The notes below the pieces were generated by a model. That model saw only the letters and a list, made by a program, of their open reading frames with translations. It was not told where the DNA came from and did not search any database. Shown piece after piece: positions 23,208 through 31,495 of a stretch of DNA of 64,000 bases (its first letter is position 1; every line of letters begins with the position of its first letter). This DNA is from Symsagittifera roscoffensis. Lineage: Eukaryota; Xenacoelomorpha; Acoela; Convolutidae. Both the position numbers and the translations under genes were made by a program. The stretch is from positions 32,513,710-32,577,709 of the forward strand of contig NC_087069.1 of assembly GCF_963678635.1 (NCBI RefSeq). Direction: 5' to 3'.

Positions 23208-23612
23208 ATGTACACGCTTGAAAGTGATACTAACTTTTTTGATGACTTTCGTGATATTTCTTCAGGAGAAAAACGTATAGTCAGAGTTGGAACAAAAACA
23301 TTTGAAAAAACAGGTACCTATATTACACTAAAATTGTATAAGAAAACTGACGAAGAAGTGTTCAAAATGTATCAAGCAGTTACTTTGACGACGAAAGAAT
23401 TTGATAGCTTAGCAGATAATTATTCAAAAGTAAAAAAAATGATCAAAGCACCAATTGGTGAAAAGATTTCAACTTCCACAACAGGAAACGATAAACCTCA
23501 AAAACGACGATATAAATCAAAACGATCGGTTTACTCCGAAAAAGACTGTAATAGTGAAAACGGAGAGGATGATGAAGAAGATTATTCCAACAAAAAAAGT
23601 CGAGTGGCTTGA
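23208..23612 (+). CDS. PC4-like (ssDNA-binding) candidate, 134 aa
   Basis: ATG start at 23208. Residues ~17-80 follow the pattern of the PC4/p15 coactivator fold: a beta-rich stretch with GEKRIVRVGTKTFEKTG, then ITLKLYKK, then a segment like the PC4 'G(I/V)SL...W..L' element (TLTTKEFDSLADNY). The tail (~95-134) is basic then acidic (KRRYKSKRS, EDDEEDYSNKK), typical of a nuclear DNA-binding protein. PC4-like proteins bind single-stranded DNA, which would suit a replicating Polinton. The resemblance is by eye and weak. It stands head-to-tail with 23656-24285 and divergent from the gene at 21999-22670. Confidence 0.45.
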   Translation: MYTLESDTNFFDDFRDISSGEKRIVRVGTKTFEKTGTYITLKLYKKTDEEVFKMYQAVTLTTKEFDSLADNYSKVKKMIKAPIGEKISTSTTGNDKPQKRRYKSKRSVYSEKDCNSENGEDDEEDYSNKKSRVA

Positions 23613-23655
23613 GTAAGTGGAAAAAAAAACCCAGTTTCATTTATTAATTATCAGA

Positions 23656-24285
23656 ATGGTTGAAGCAATGTATGAACAATCGCCGGAATACTTTAAACAA
23701 TTTCGGAAAAACTTTAAATTTTTTTTTCTGAACAATGAACCCGACGTTTCTGACCTTCCTTCTAATACGAACTTTGCATTTGCAGTCCATTCAAATCAGG
23801 ACGAATTTTGTTCCCAATCTCCTGCCAATGGTCAGCCACATTACCACGTTCTTATCGAAGTTACAAAAGAATGCACTGAAGCAGTTAACAAGATGATCTT
23901 AAAATCTTTTTTTGTGCCTTGCCTCCTTTCATCCTTTAAATATTTGATTATGCGGTGCAGCAAATATCATCTATCAGGACCACTGATGGAAAAAATGAAA
24001 TTGGCTGTTAACTACAATTCGACTAACAACCTTGACACCGCCGGAGTTTCTTTGCGAAAACGATTGCCACAGATTTGCTTTGCATCACAGACTCGATCCA
24101 TTCAAACTCAAACTGATCTAATTACTAATGTAACCATTGAACGTTTTATTCGAATTTTGAATGGTGATAATGCTGCCGAATTTTCAAAAATCATTGATAT
24201 TATTTTGAGTGGGTATGGTCGATTAGAGATTGATTCAAATAATTTGTTTGTTAAATTTATAATGGAGAAGAAATACAATTTTTGA
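23656..24285 (+). CDS. HxH-motif protein, possible Rep/NS1-like nuclease, 209 aa
   Basis: First ATG in frame is at 23656, 43 nt after the stop of the gene before. At residues ~65-72 is PHYHVLIE, which matches the HUH metal-binding motif of parvovirus Rep proteins (H-x-H followed by VL(V/I)E), preceded by a hydrophilic loop as in that family. About 25-35 residues later a Tyr/Lys-containing hydrophobic segment (KYLIMRCSKYH) could supply the nucleophile-type motif, but the canonical YxxxK spacing is not clear. The C-terminus lacks Walker motifs, so this would be a nuclease-only protein. The call rests mainly on one motif. Confidence 0.4.
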   Translation: MVEAMYEQSPEYFKQFRKNFKFFFLNNEPDVSDLPSNTNFAFAVHSNQDEFCSQSPANGQPHYHVLIEVTKECTEAVNKMILKSFFVPCLLSSFKYLIMRCSKYHLSGPLMEKMKLAVNYNSTNNLDTAGVSLRKRLPQICFASQTRSIQTQTDLITNVTIERFIRILNGDNAAEFSKIIDIILSGYGRLEIDSNNLFVKFIMEKKYNF

Positions 24286-24396
24286 AAAAAAATATTTCTG
24301 AGATAATTCCAGCGGTATGTGTTCTAGCAACCATAAAACATGTTTTTTTAAAAAATCAATTATAAATCATTAAAGAAATGCAACAGTATCACAAAG

Positions 24397-24842
24397 TTAT
24401 AGCATCATATGTTTAGCAAAACGCATCATGTCATGATCGTTAACCTTGAAACCTATAGGAAATTTGGAAGAAATTATAACATGAGCAACATAAATACAAT
24501 AAAGTCCACACAAGACCGAGTTAGCTGATTGGATTGGCTTATTCATCAGTATTTGGTTTCCCTCATGGATAGAACGTCTCATATTTTTGTATACATGTGG
24601 ATAGTTGTGTAGGCTTCGTCCAAGAGGATCTGCAAAAAAGATTTGACCACCAGCTTGAGCAAACAGTAACCAATGAGTTCCTGGCTGGTCTGAGTTTGAT
24701 GCGTTGACTATCATGAAAGTATTGTCGCGTTTCAATATTGTATTAAATGCTAAGTTAGCGGGGAAAAATGCCACAAAATTGATGTTTCAAATGTTTGCAT
24801 CTGTTAATAAGCTCAATAATCTGCAAATTGTCAATTTTTCCC
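24397..24842 (-). pseudogene. Polinton adenain-type cysteine protease, frameshifted
   Basis: The core (24774-24397) has the catalytic His in PGTHWLLF, the acid in FFADPLGR, the Gln and Cys in QSANSVLCGLYCIYVAH, in the order found in adenovirus protease and Polinton PRO. The enzyme cleaves capsid precursors. Family N-terminal sequence (QIIELINRC...FCGIF) is found in another frame at 24842-24774. The frames meet at GGGGAAAAA (about 24759-24768), so one base is missing or extra. No ATG precedes the N-terminal part before the MCP stop codon, and both share the same frame across that stop. So either a start codon was lost, or the start is supplied by splicing. Confidence 0.85.
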
Positions 24843-24847
24843 TCGAT

Positions 24848-26164
24848 TCAATTCATTAGAGTGTTTTTAGCTATTTTTCTATCGGAACGCACGTAAACTG
24901 TTGATGCACGCTCTCCCATGAAAAGTAACTCTTCATTTTCCCCCAGCGGTGCATCAAACTTCAGTTCTACTGAAACGGTGCAATTGGTCAATTCAGGATG
25001 AATAAAGTCGTGTGAAGCCTCCTGAGTAGATGTGAGATCAAATGCCATAATATAATGATTGTGATAATTAGCCAAACTGATTCCATGACTATTGTTAAAA
25101 ACAAAGTCTAGAGCTTCCAATGTGTTATAGTATATTCTTTTGTTATCAGTCGTTGACACAGGAGTTCCTGCAATGGGTAGGCCGTTTCGGTAAACAATGA
25201 TTTCATTCAGCTGAAACTTTTGATAATGAAACGGGTTTGTTCGGTTAGTACCCAGGTATGCTGTATTCGAGCTCATTGCCAAAATCATTCGACGGACTGG
25301 CTCTTTGGCAAAAACGTCTTCTTGTCGCCAACTTTGCACACCAGTTGTGGCCAAAAAGGTTCTCTTGGTGAAACTTCAATATAATTGTATATTGCAGGTG
25401 TTTTCAACAGAGTTTTTTCTATCGATGATAGTACAAAATCTGTTACTGTCATTTTGCGCACATATAGGTTAGCCTCAGTGATTTGGACTTGGTAATGTTT
25501 AGTAGCGTGCTCAGACATAATAACAAAGTCATTAGGAGATCGTCTCAGAGAAAGTCTTATTGTAACACCGCTGATAAGATTTTGTCGCATGATAAAAAAT
25601 CACAGGCAATTTTACAAATAATCGGAATTCGCTTGATGCTGCTACGATTCGCTTACGTTCAGCGAAATCTTCAGCTCGCCCATTAGCACCATCAATACCT
25701 GATGGATTATCTTCATAATAATAGCCTTGACAAGCAAGCCACGTTTTCTTTGCATCAATACCGTGAGAAAATTCTGTCTCAATGAAACTCTTATGGGCAA
25801 AATTGGCATTAGTTGTTGAAATTTTTTCTCCATTCAGGGACATGGTGCATTCAGAAAATAAAGATGAAAGTGGATTATTAACCAAATATGGTGCGTCTCG
25901 TTGCCCTGCCTCTGTGGCGTGAGTTCGCAGTACATTACCATTATTTTGAACAATGCGTGCAACAATCTCCAAGCGAGTTCGTTGAAGATCAATAAAGTTG
26001 TTTCTATCTCCTAAAACTTCAAATTCGAGCATGGGACCATCAGGTGAATAAGATGGACCAATTTTTTGAGTGAATGCATTTTCAAATGTAACGAGTAGAG
26101 GAGGTTTTTCAAATAAATCTAATGAGCTGTGAGTTGCTTCAGTTGGTAATAAATTAGAAATCAT
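24848..26164 (-). pseudogene. Polinton major capsid protein (double jelly roll), two frameshifts
   Basis: Reading from ATG at 26164, the sequence matches Polinton MCP: HSSLDLFEKPP, then GPMLEFEV...NFIDLQRT, PYLVNNPLSSLFSE, TMSLNGEKIS and FAERKR. The frame then moves at a T6 run (25594-25599) to 25590-25285 (RRSPNDFVIM, VRKMTV, TPAIYNYIEV) and again at T5 (25353-25357) to 25354-24848 (MATTG, NPFHYQKFQLNEIIVYRNG, FDLTS, CTVSVELKFD). All blocks follow the family order, so this is one capsid gene split by two single-base shifts in homopolymers. It forms the icosahedral shell in the predicted virion. The frame is open upstream without stop into the basic protein at 26165-26575. Confidence 0.88.
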
Positions 26165-26575
26165 TTCGTACTTGGTGAAAAAATTGGAGCGACTTCTCAG
26201 TGGAGTTCGTTTCTTAGGAATGAGAGTTTTTCTTTTTCTTGTTGTTGTTGATGTTGTTGTTGTCTTCCTCCGTTTTCTGCTCATACGTGACTTGCTGCGT
26301 CCAGCTCCAACTTGTTTTTTGATTGTGTTTTTTACTGTGTTTTTCAAGGCTTGTCTCGGCGTTTTCTTCCTGGTTGCTATATCTATTAATTCGGGTGCTG
26401 CTTGAACAAGTAATTCTTTTCCAATACGTTTTGCTGCTGGTACTATAAATTTTCGAGCTAACGGAAGTGCTACTCGTCCAATACCCATAGCCAGAGCACC
26501 AAAGCCACTACCCCGCTGTCTGTAATGTCCCGAGAAGTGAGGCATGGTTGCTTGATTATGATAGTACGCATCCAT
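26165..26575 (-). CDS. small basic virion-type protein, fused in frame to MCP
   Basis: ATG at 26575 starts MDAYYHNQ. It is followed by a glycine-rich stretch (GSGFGALAMGIG), a hydrophobic/amphipathic region (VALPLARKFIVPAAKRIGKELL) and a strongly basic tail (RKRRKTTTTSTTTRKRK). This layout is known in other animal Polintons/adintoviruses for a small capsid-associated, possibly membrane-active protein like adenovirus pX/pVI. About 137 codons precede the MCP start Met with no stop between them, whereas these are usually two separate genes. Either one polyprotein is made and cut, or MCP starts internally. Confidence 0.65.
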
Positions 26576-26600
26576 AATCTTAATCAGAAAACTTTTGAAT

Positions 26601-26800
26601 NNNNNNNNNNNNNNNNNNNNNNNNNNNNNNNNNNNNNNNNNNNNNNNNNNNNNNNNNNNNNNNNNNNNNNNNNNNNNNNNNNNNNNNNNNNNNNNNNNNN
26701 NNNNNNNNNNNNNNNNNNNNNNNNNNNNNNNNNNNNNNNNNNNNNNNNNNNNNNNNNNNNNNNNNNNNNNNNNNNNNNNNNNNNNNNNNNNNNNNNNNNN
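26601..26800. other. assembly gap (200 N)
   Basis: A run of exactly 200 N. The rest of the integrase catalytic core and its C-terminal domain should lie here and need more than 200 nt, so the length is probably a placeholder. Confidence 0.97.
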
Positions 26801-27559
26801 ATCTACCCAAACTTTTTTCGGCTGTTTTGTTTTTATCATATGTTTGAATGCTTCCGCAGTTGAGGTGGCATACTTTGATTTCAATGGTTGTACACGTAGA
26901 AAGCGGGACATGCAATCCACTGCAACCATAAGATATTTAATGTTTTTGTTGTAATCTGCAAGTTTATCAACATACGCCAGGTCAATTGACCATATTTCGT
27001 CTATGTCATAAACTATCACTTTGAGGCGTGGTGTTTTGCGACGAACTGTTCGATATTTTGTATATGCTGGCTCTGTATGTAAAAAACGTTTCACTTTACT
27101 TCGTGAAATTTTTGATTCCTCTTTTAAATTCTGTACACTGCCAAACAATGCTGGACCTTTACTTGTAAATTTAGTTTTCAATATTTTTTCTTCAGCTGGT
27201 GTAATCTTGCCATTTTTTGTTTGTTTTTGTCTTCTTCTTCTCTGTCGTTGCAGAATCTGAATCGTTATCGGGCGTTTCGTACGACTCGGAGTCTTCTTCT
27301 TCTGCTGCACCTTCTTCTCGTTTGGTTTTTTGCGGTGACCGTTCTCTTTCACTGTCTGCAACAGTCTTTCTGGTTTTGCGTCTCTTACTGCTTTTTGAGG
27401 TGGCACTTCTTGACGTCGTCGACGACGACGACGAAGGTTTCTTCTCGGGAGAAAGGAGGAGGAGGGCTGTAGATTTCGAAGGGGAATTTGTGGAACGTCT
27501 GCTTCTTTGCTTCTGTTGAGCTTGTTCCGTATTCGTTGACTGAACCGCGACTTTGGCAT
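26801..27559 (-). CDS. Polinton rve-family integrase, 3' end lost in gap
   Basis: Residues typical of Polinton integrase: KGPALFGSVQNLKEESK, SRSKVKRFLHTEPAYTKYRTVRR, then the first catalytic Asp in EIWSIDLAYVDKLADYN and the next conserved patch YLMVAVDCMSRFLRVQPLKSK. The remaining D and E and any chromodomain would fall in the N run. The frame opens upstream through an arginine-rich segment that is simply the alternate reading of the neighbouring gene's tail (27192-27559). The only Met in frame is at 27559, so the true start is uncertain. A one-base slip could instead join it to the upstream gene. Confidence 0.85.
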
Positions 27560-27869
27560 ACTTGTTCATAACCAACCGTTCATCAAGTTTGAGTGACCTC
27601 AAAATCAGTATAAAAGCAGGGTTGTAAAGTTTTTTAGTTTGTTGTTGTATATCAAACAGAAAAACTGATGCTTTAAGACCTGTTGGCACTTTATCAACGT
27701 AAATTTCTTCATTATCTTTATTTATTTTGACTCGTTCTGACTTTTTAATAACTTCAAGAACTTTTTTTGCTCGCTTAAATTTGTGTTCATTCATGAGCTG
27801 TAATTGTAACAGGATACGTTCTGTGGATAATGCCTCACTAAGCTCAACACTTTTTTCCATCTCGTTACC

Positions 27870-27922
<53 letters not shown>

Positions 27923-28196
27923 CGTCTTGAGAAGTGAGAGGGAGAGCTTGTTTTTGTGGATTGTTTTCTGCTTTGGCAACAATAGGTGGTTCAGGGGTTG
28001 GGGGAATGACTGCTGGCGAAACAATAGCTGATGTTGTTGTTGTTCTTGCTGATTCATTTAGTGGTCTCAAACGGTTCAAAAATGATAGTTGCGGTTTCTT
28101 GTGTTTACTTGAGTTGTCAAGCAAAATATGTGCTGCATGTGGTTGATCTCTGATGTACATATGCTTTGGAATTAGAACAAATTCTTCTGCTGCCAT
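27192..28196 (-). CDS. Polinton conserved protein of unknown function, acidic, 334 aa
   Basis: ATG at 28196 (MAAEEFVLIPKHMYIRD). The middle has a run of ~18 Asp residues from a GAT microsatellite (27865-27925). A conserved block follows (RAKKVLEVIKKSERVKINKDNEEIYVDK; PTGLKASVFLFDIQQQTKKL) that I recognise from a protein encoded beside the integrase in many animal Polintons; its role is unknown. The tail is Ser/Lys-rich, then acidic. It begins 2 nt after the stop of the small gene at 28199, and its last 368 nt overlap the integrase frame. Confidence 0.7.
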
Positions 28197-28198
28197 TT

Positions 28199-28404
28199 CT
28201 ATGCAGTCAAATACTTGAAGCAAAAATAAAGTATTTGTCTGATTAGATAAAATCCTTGTTTGCTCAGTATAATAGCTCGTTTTTTTTCAGGACTCGTTTT
28301 CGGATTGATTAAAATTTTGTATGCTGTTTCGAATTTATTGAGGTTTGGAATACTGACAGGCACATTTCCGTTGACTACATTGAGCAAGCAATCACAACAA
28401 CTGA
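28199..28404 (-). CDS. small Polinton protein (Cys/Leu N-terminus), start unclear
   Basis: The open frame reads CCDCLLNVVNGNVPVS, then charged residues (SPEKKRAIILSKQGFYLI), matching a short Polinton protein with the pattern C..C.LNVLNGNVPLS....R.L...K..L..R......QGGF. There is no ATG between the upstream stop and this block, so the start is non-ATG, spliced or lost. The C-terminal hydrophobic end is short compared with relatives, which usually continue into a membrane-like tail. Confidence 0.6.
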
Positions 28405-28433
28405 TATGATTTGACTATTTGATGTTTTTTTTT

Positions 28434-29156
28434 CTAATGAAGCCTCGTAGTTGAGTTGGGTTCAACTGTACCATGTGCTGCAGAATAAATAATTTTTTCG
28501 CGTTCATTTGTGATGGGTGTCACTTCTGCTTTATCTAAAGGTAAATAGAAAATTGACGGACCAGGTGGTATTATGTTTGAACAGTATCTGAGACAGTCTG
28601 ATGTTCGGGGATCTAAATCTATTAATAGATGTCCGAAGCTGTCCTTTGTAGCCAGTTCATACGATTGACGTAAGAATTTAGGTGCATTAAGTTGCCTTCC
28701 GAGATGATCAAGTTGCTGAATATCACGAGGTGATTTGAATAAAATGATGTGAGATGTGTTCAAATCAATAGTTCGGGACCATCGGCTTTGTTGGAATAAA
28801 TTATGTTTAACATAAATAACATCTAAGCCCCTGTGTCTTCCTGCTGTTGCTAATTTAACGAATTCTTTATCATTGTATATTTCTTCGCATGAGTCATCAA
28901 ACACTAACAGAATGTTTTCAATGTTTCTCAAACGATCGAATCCGTCAAATTTTACAAATTCAATATGAATTCTGCGAGCGTTTAACTCGTCCATAACTAC
29001 AGGTTGAATATCTTTGTAAAAAAATAACACTCTTTCAAATTTGGGATAAAATGATCTTCCTGTCAATAGCTTGAAAATCAACTCTGTTTTTCCGGATCCT
29101 GACGGTCCTACAACTGCCATAAACAGTCTTGTCGACGTATCAATAATTTTATTCAT
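28434..29156 (-). CDS. Polinton packaging ATPase (FtsK/A32-like), intact, 240 aa
   Basis: ATG at 29156 gives MNKIIDTSTRLFMAVV. Walker A is GPSGSGKT (~17-24) and Walker B is ILLVFDDS (~81-88). A sensor-like HNLFQQ and the conserved end FGHLLIDLDPRTSDCLRY complete the family pattern. The protein would drive DNA into the capsid. Its ATG overlaps the TGA of the membrane protein gene upstream (ATGA at 29156-29153). Confidence 0.9.
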   Translation of the reverse strand: MNKIIDTSTRLFMAVVGPSGSGKTELIFKLLTGRSFYPKFERVLFFYKDIQPVVMDELNARRIHIEFVKFDGFDRLRNIENILLVFDDSCEEIYNDKEFVKLATAGRHRGLDVIYVKHNLFQQSRWSRTIDLNTSHIILFKSPRDIQQLDHLGRQLNAPKFLRQSYELATKDSFGHLLIDLDPRTSDCLRYCSNIIPPGPSIFYLPLDKAEVTPITNEREKIIYSAAHGTVEPNSTTRLH

Positions 29157-29431
29157 ATCCTTGGGTTTGGTAGCACGTACCCAACTAAACCAGACAATAT
29201 TGAAAACCAAACTGACGTTTCTTCACAGCTTATTTGCGTCCAAGAAAGTTTTAAGATGCAAAAAGTAAGTAAAATGAAAATTAAAATCATTTGAGACATA
29301 AAAACTACTTCTGATCTGGGGACTGTAACATCATTACAAAACTTCCAAGATTTTTGTTCAGTGTTTGTTTGATCATAAGCAAAATCTGTAACTATAGTAG
29401 CATCAGGCTCATCAATAGCTATTTCAGTCAT
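29153..29431 (-). CDS. small one-pass membrane protein of Polintons, 92 aa
   Basis: ATG at 29431. An acidic N-terminus is followed by PRSEVVFMSQ, a hydrophobic span (MILIFILLTFCILKLSW, ~49-65) and a second weak hydrophobic part ending in LSGLVGYVLPNP. This pattern (RSE.VFF.Q...I....CI..LS...W...LSG..GY.LP.P) recurs in other animal Polintons just before the ATPase. A capsid vertex or membrane role is possible but unproven. Confidence 0.72.
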   Translation of the reverse strand: MTEIAIDEPDATIVTDFAYDQTNTEQKSWKFCNDVTVPRSEVVFMSQMILIFILLTFCILKLSWTQISCEETSVWFSILSGLVGYVLPNPRI

Positions 29432-29550
29432 TCAGTTGTTCGATTTATATTTCTCTCTCTAACTGATTCTTTCTAACTCCTCTCTATCTATAACACTAGT
29501 TTCTTAATGAGAATGAAAAAAATGTGTTCTTGTCATAAAATATGTATTAT

Positions 29551-29874
29551 CTATACTTCAGAACAACAAAAAATCTCGTATCGAGTATAACTTCTAGAGT
29601 CATTAGTTATGTCATTGTCATTGTCATTGTCATGCAGCATTTCCACAACATAATTGGCTGGCACATATTCAGTTTTTGCATGAAATACAACTTTCTTTAC
29701 AGAGTTCTCTTTTACTAGTTTCTGAACTTCCTCAGGTAGGTCACTGCTTTGAAGATCCATTTGAACTCCGGGTTGACGTTTGGGCACTAAGACTAGCCTG
29801 GGAAGACATACTCCTCGTTTGTTGGCCAACATTTTGACTAAACTTGTGTCGTTGAAAATAGATGAATTGGTCAA
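29551..29874 (-). CDS. uncertain small ORF in Polinton cluster
   Basis: Open for 107 codons with no ATG before residue ~15 (KMLANKRGV). Features are a basic patch (LVLVPKRQPG), an alternating charged region (PEEVQKLVKENSVKKVVF) and a DNDNDND run from a TCATTG repeat. It overlaps the next frame upstream (29741-30082) and may be its true 3' part after a frameshift or splice. I do not recognise it. Confidence 0.35.
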   Translation of the reverse strand: MTNSSIFNDTSLVKMLANKRGVCLPRLVLVPKRQPGVQMDLQSSDLPEEVQKLVKENSVKKVVFHAKTEYVPANYVVEMLHDNDNDNDITNDSRSYTRYEIFCCSEV

Positions 29875-30082
29875 TCACTGGGAAAAAATTTCTTAAAATA
29901 GTCAATTCGTCTCCTGAGAGAGTAATTTGTCCTTTCCGCTGCACAACTTGACCTCGGCAATTGATTTGTTCTGTTCTGGTCAAAGTTACTTTGATATCAC
30001 TCTCTGGTGTCATCCAAGCCAAGAACACTAAATTTGGAGATAGGTACGTCTCCGCTTTTGCTAGTCTTTCGTTGTTGCTCAT
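29741..30082 (-). CDS. small Polinton protein, weakly PC4-like, 113 aa
   Basis: ATG at 30082. The core DIKVTLTRTEQINCRGQVVQRKGQITLSGDELTILRNFFPVID is arranged like a PC4-type single-strand DNA-binding domain (beta strands, a glycine-containing turn, ITLS...L..L). The C-terminus is Ser/Gln-rich. It overlaps the preceding gene by 86 nt. Function is not established. Confidence 0.4.
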   Translation of the reverse strand: MSNNERLAKAETYLSPNLVFLAWMTPESDIKVTLTRTEQINCRGQVVQRKGQITLSGDELTILRNFFPVIDQFIYFQRHKFSQNVGQQTRSMSSQASLSAQTSTRSSNGSSKQ

Positions 30083-30566
30083 TTGTCAGCCAATCAAAAA
30101 AAACCTTCGTTTTTTTCAGGGAACAGTGATTCCTAGAGTTATAATTAGGTTGTAAATGTCTATTGCAGGATGGATAATTCTTTAAATGTAAGTTTTCAAT
30201 TCTCGGGCAACCCAATTCATCAAGATTCACAACTTCTCGATCCAAGTACTTTGCAAGGAGTTCAGCCTTCTCTTTTCCTTTGGCGTAAAATACAGCGTTA
30301 GGATTTCTCAAAACAAAACTTTGAATAATCTGATTTAGGTTTAAATATAAATAATCTCCGCTTTCCCAGTTAATTCCGTGCAAGTATTGTGTTAACCAGT
30401 TGTACGCTTTTTGTTCAGCTTTGGGTAGTGAGTTGAAAGGGACTGGAGGTAGAAAAATAAGAGAGTCACTATATTCAGAAGTCGTAATGGCTATTTCTTT
30501 AACTATAAAGGTACTTTTTTTATAGCGAAATCCTTCCAAATCTATGACGACTGATCGTTCGCTCAA
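29997..30566 (-). CDS. conserved DExD-type Polinton protein (RNase H-fold-like?), ~189 aa
   Basis: The frame begins at or before 30566 but has no ATG. An upstream-open frame suggests a spliced or non-ATG start. Motifs: VVIDLEGFRYKKSTFIVKEIAI at the N-terminus (a D-x-E pair like DEDDh exonucleases), PPVPFNSLP, NWLTQYLHGINWESGDYLYL, VFYAKGKEKAELLAKYL, then CPRI...H and NHCSLKKTKVFFDWL. I recognise this pattern from frequent transposon-linked proteins in invertebrate genomes. An exonuclease-like fold is inference. Confidence 0.5.
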   Translation of the reverse strand: MSERSVVIDLEGFRYKKSTFIVKEIAITTSEYSDSLIFLPPVPFNSLPKAEQKAYNWLTQYLHGINWESGDYLYLNLNQIIQSFVLRNPNAVFYAKGKEKAELLAKYLDREVVNLDELGCPRIENLHLKNYPSCNRHLQPNYNSRNHCSLKKTKVFFDWLTNEQQRKTSKSGDVPISKFSVLGLDDTRE

Positions 30567-31000
30567 CGTTCTAATAACTGATAGAGTTCTGGTCTGGTTA
30601 GTTTGACGAATAAACAGAAAGTAATACCGCTCAAATGACCAATCAGACTGCTGTTACACTTCCAGGGTAACATATAGCAGTAAGTGGGACCCGTGGTGTA
30701 AACTTTGTCAACAAAACCTGCAGCTTCATGTAAAATTGCATGCAGACGTAGTATTTTTGAATCTTTTAAATATTTGTCCAAGGAAGAGTTGTCTATGCCA
30801 ATAAGACCTCCATATGGTCTAAGTTTAATAGCTACGTCATAATTTAATTCGTTTTCACTGGAAAAGAAAAACAGAGAACATGCAGCCAGAAAGTAATTCC
30901 GACGGTCAGAATTTTCCGGATAGGTTTTTTTCACAGTCAAATAAATCTCATGAATGATTTCCAAGTCTGTTGAGGTAACTCTACGTTTTTCCAATTTCAT
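30563..31000 (-). CDS. Polinton conserved protein, unknown function, 145 aa
   Basis: ATG at 31000. The N-terminus is charged (MKLEKRRVTSTD). The C-terminus has HAILHEAAGFVDKVYTTGP, then YCYMLPWKCNSSLIGHLSG and a hydrophobic end. The last codons overlap the next frame. I do not have a confident family name. It is the first gene at the right end of the minus-strand cluster. Confidence 0.5.
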   Translation of the reverse strand: MKLEKRRVTSTDLEIIHEIYLTVKKTYPENSDRRNYFLAACSLFFFSSENELNYDVAIKLRPYGGLIGIDNSSLDKYLKDSKILRLHAILHEAAGFVDKVYTTGPTYCYMLPWKCNSSLIGHLSGITFCLFVKLTRPELYQLLER

Positions 31001-31495
31001 TTTTTTTCCAACACTCTTTGAGCCTGCTGACTTTCAAAACAGTGGAAATAAAAGTAATCGTTTAGATGCCAACAGCTGATATCTACAACTCGGTGATATA
31101 CATTGAATTAGTCCATCAGCCTTTTTGATATATTTTTAACATTTTAGTAAACATAAATTTTCAGTCTGCGCTTTATTTTTTTCTTACAATCAGCTAGTGA
31201 CAAAGTCAAACAAGAAGTCAAATCTATTCAATTTCAAAAGTAGTATTCGACAAATCAAATGTTTTTACCAGTTTTGTTTCCAAATCAAACTCAAAATTTT
31301 TAAACTGGTTGAAAATAACACGCAGCTAAAAGTACAATTTATTCTGTCTGTGTTTTCGTGATAAGCGTATTTTAAACTCGGGGAAAATTTAGAGAAAGTT
31401 TAGCACAATTATCACCTTCCGAAACCTACTGTTCCAAAAAATTTTATTTGATGAACAATTTCATGTGATTTAAAATGTTAATTTGCTTGTTTTAG

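Noticed and set aside
23613-23655. Intron joining the PC4-like and HxH genes (GTAAGT...TTATCAG)
   Set aside because: The upstream frame already meets TGA before the donor, so splicing there would not join the two proteins.
27217-27930. Ser/Leu-rich plus-strand frames opposite 27192-28196
   Set aside because: Antisense of the GAT and AGA simple repeats.
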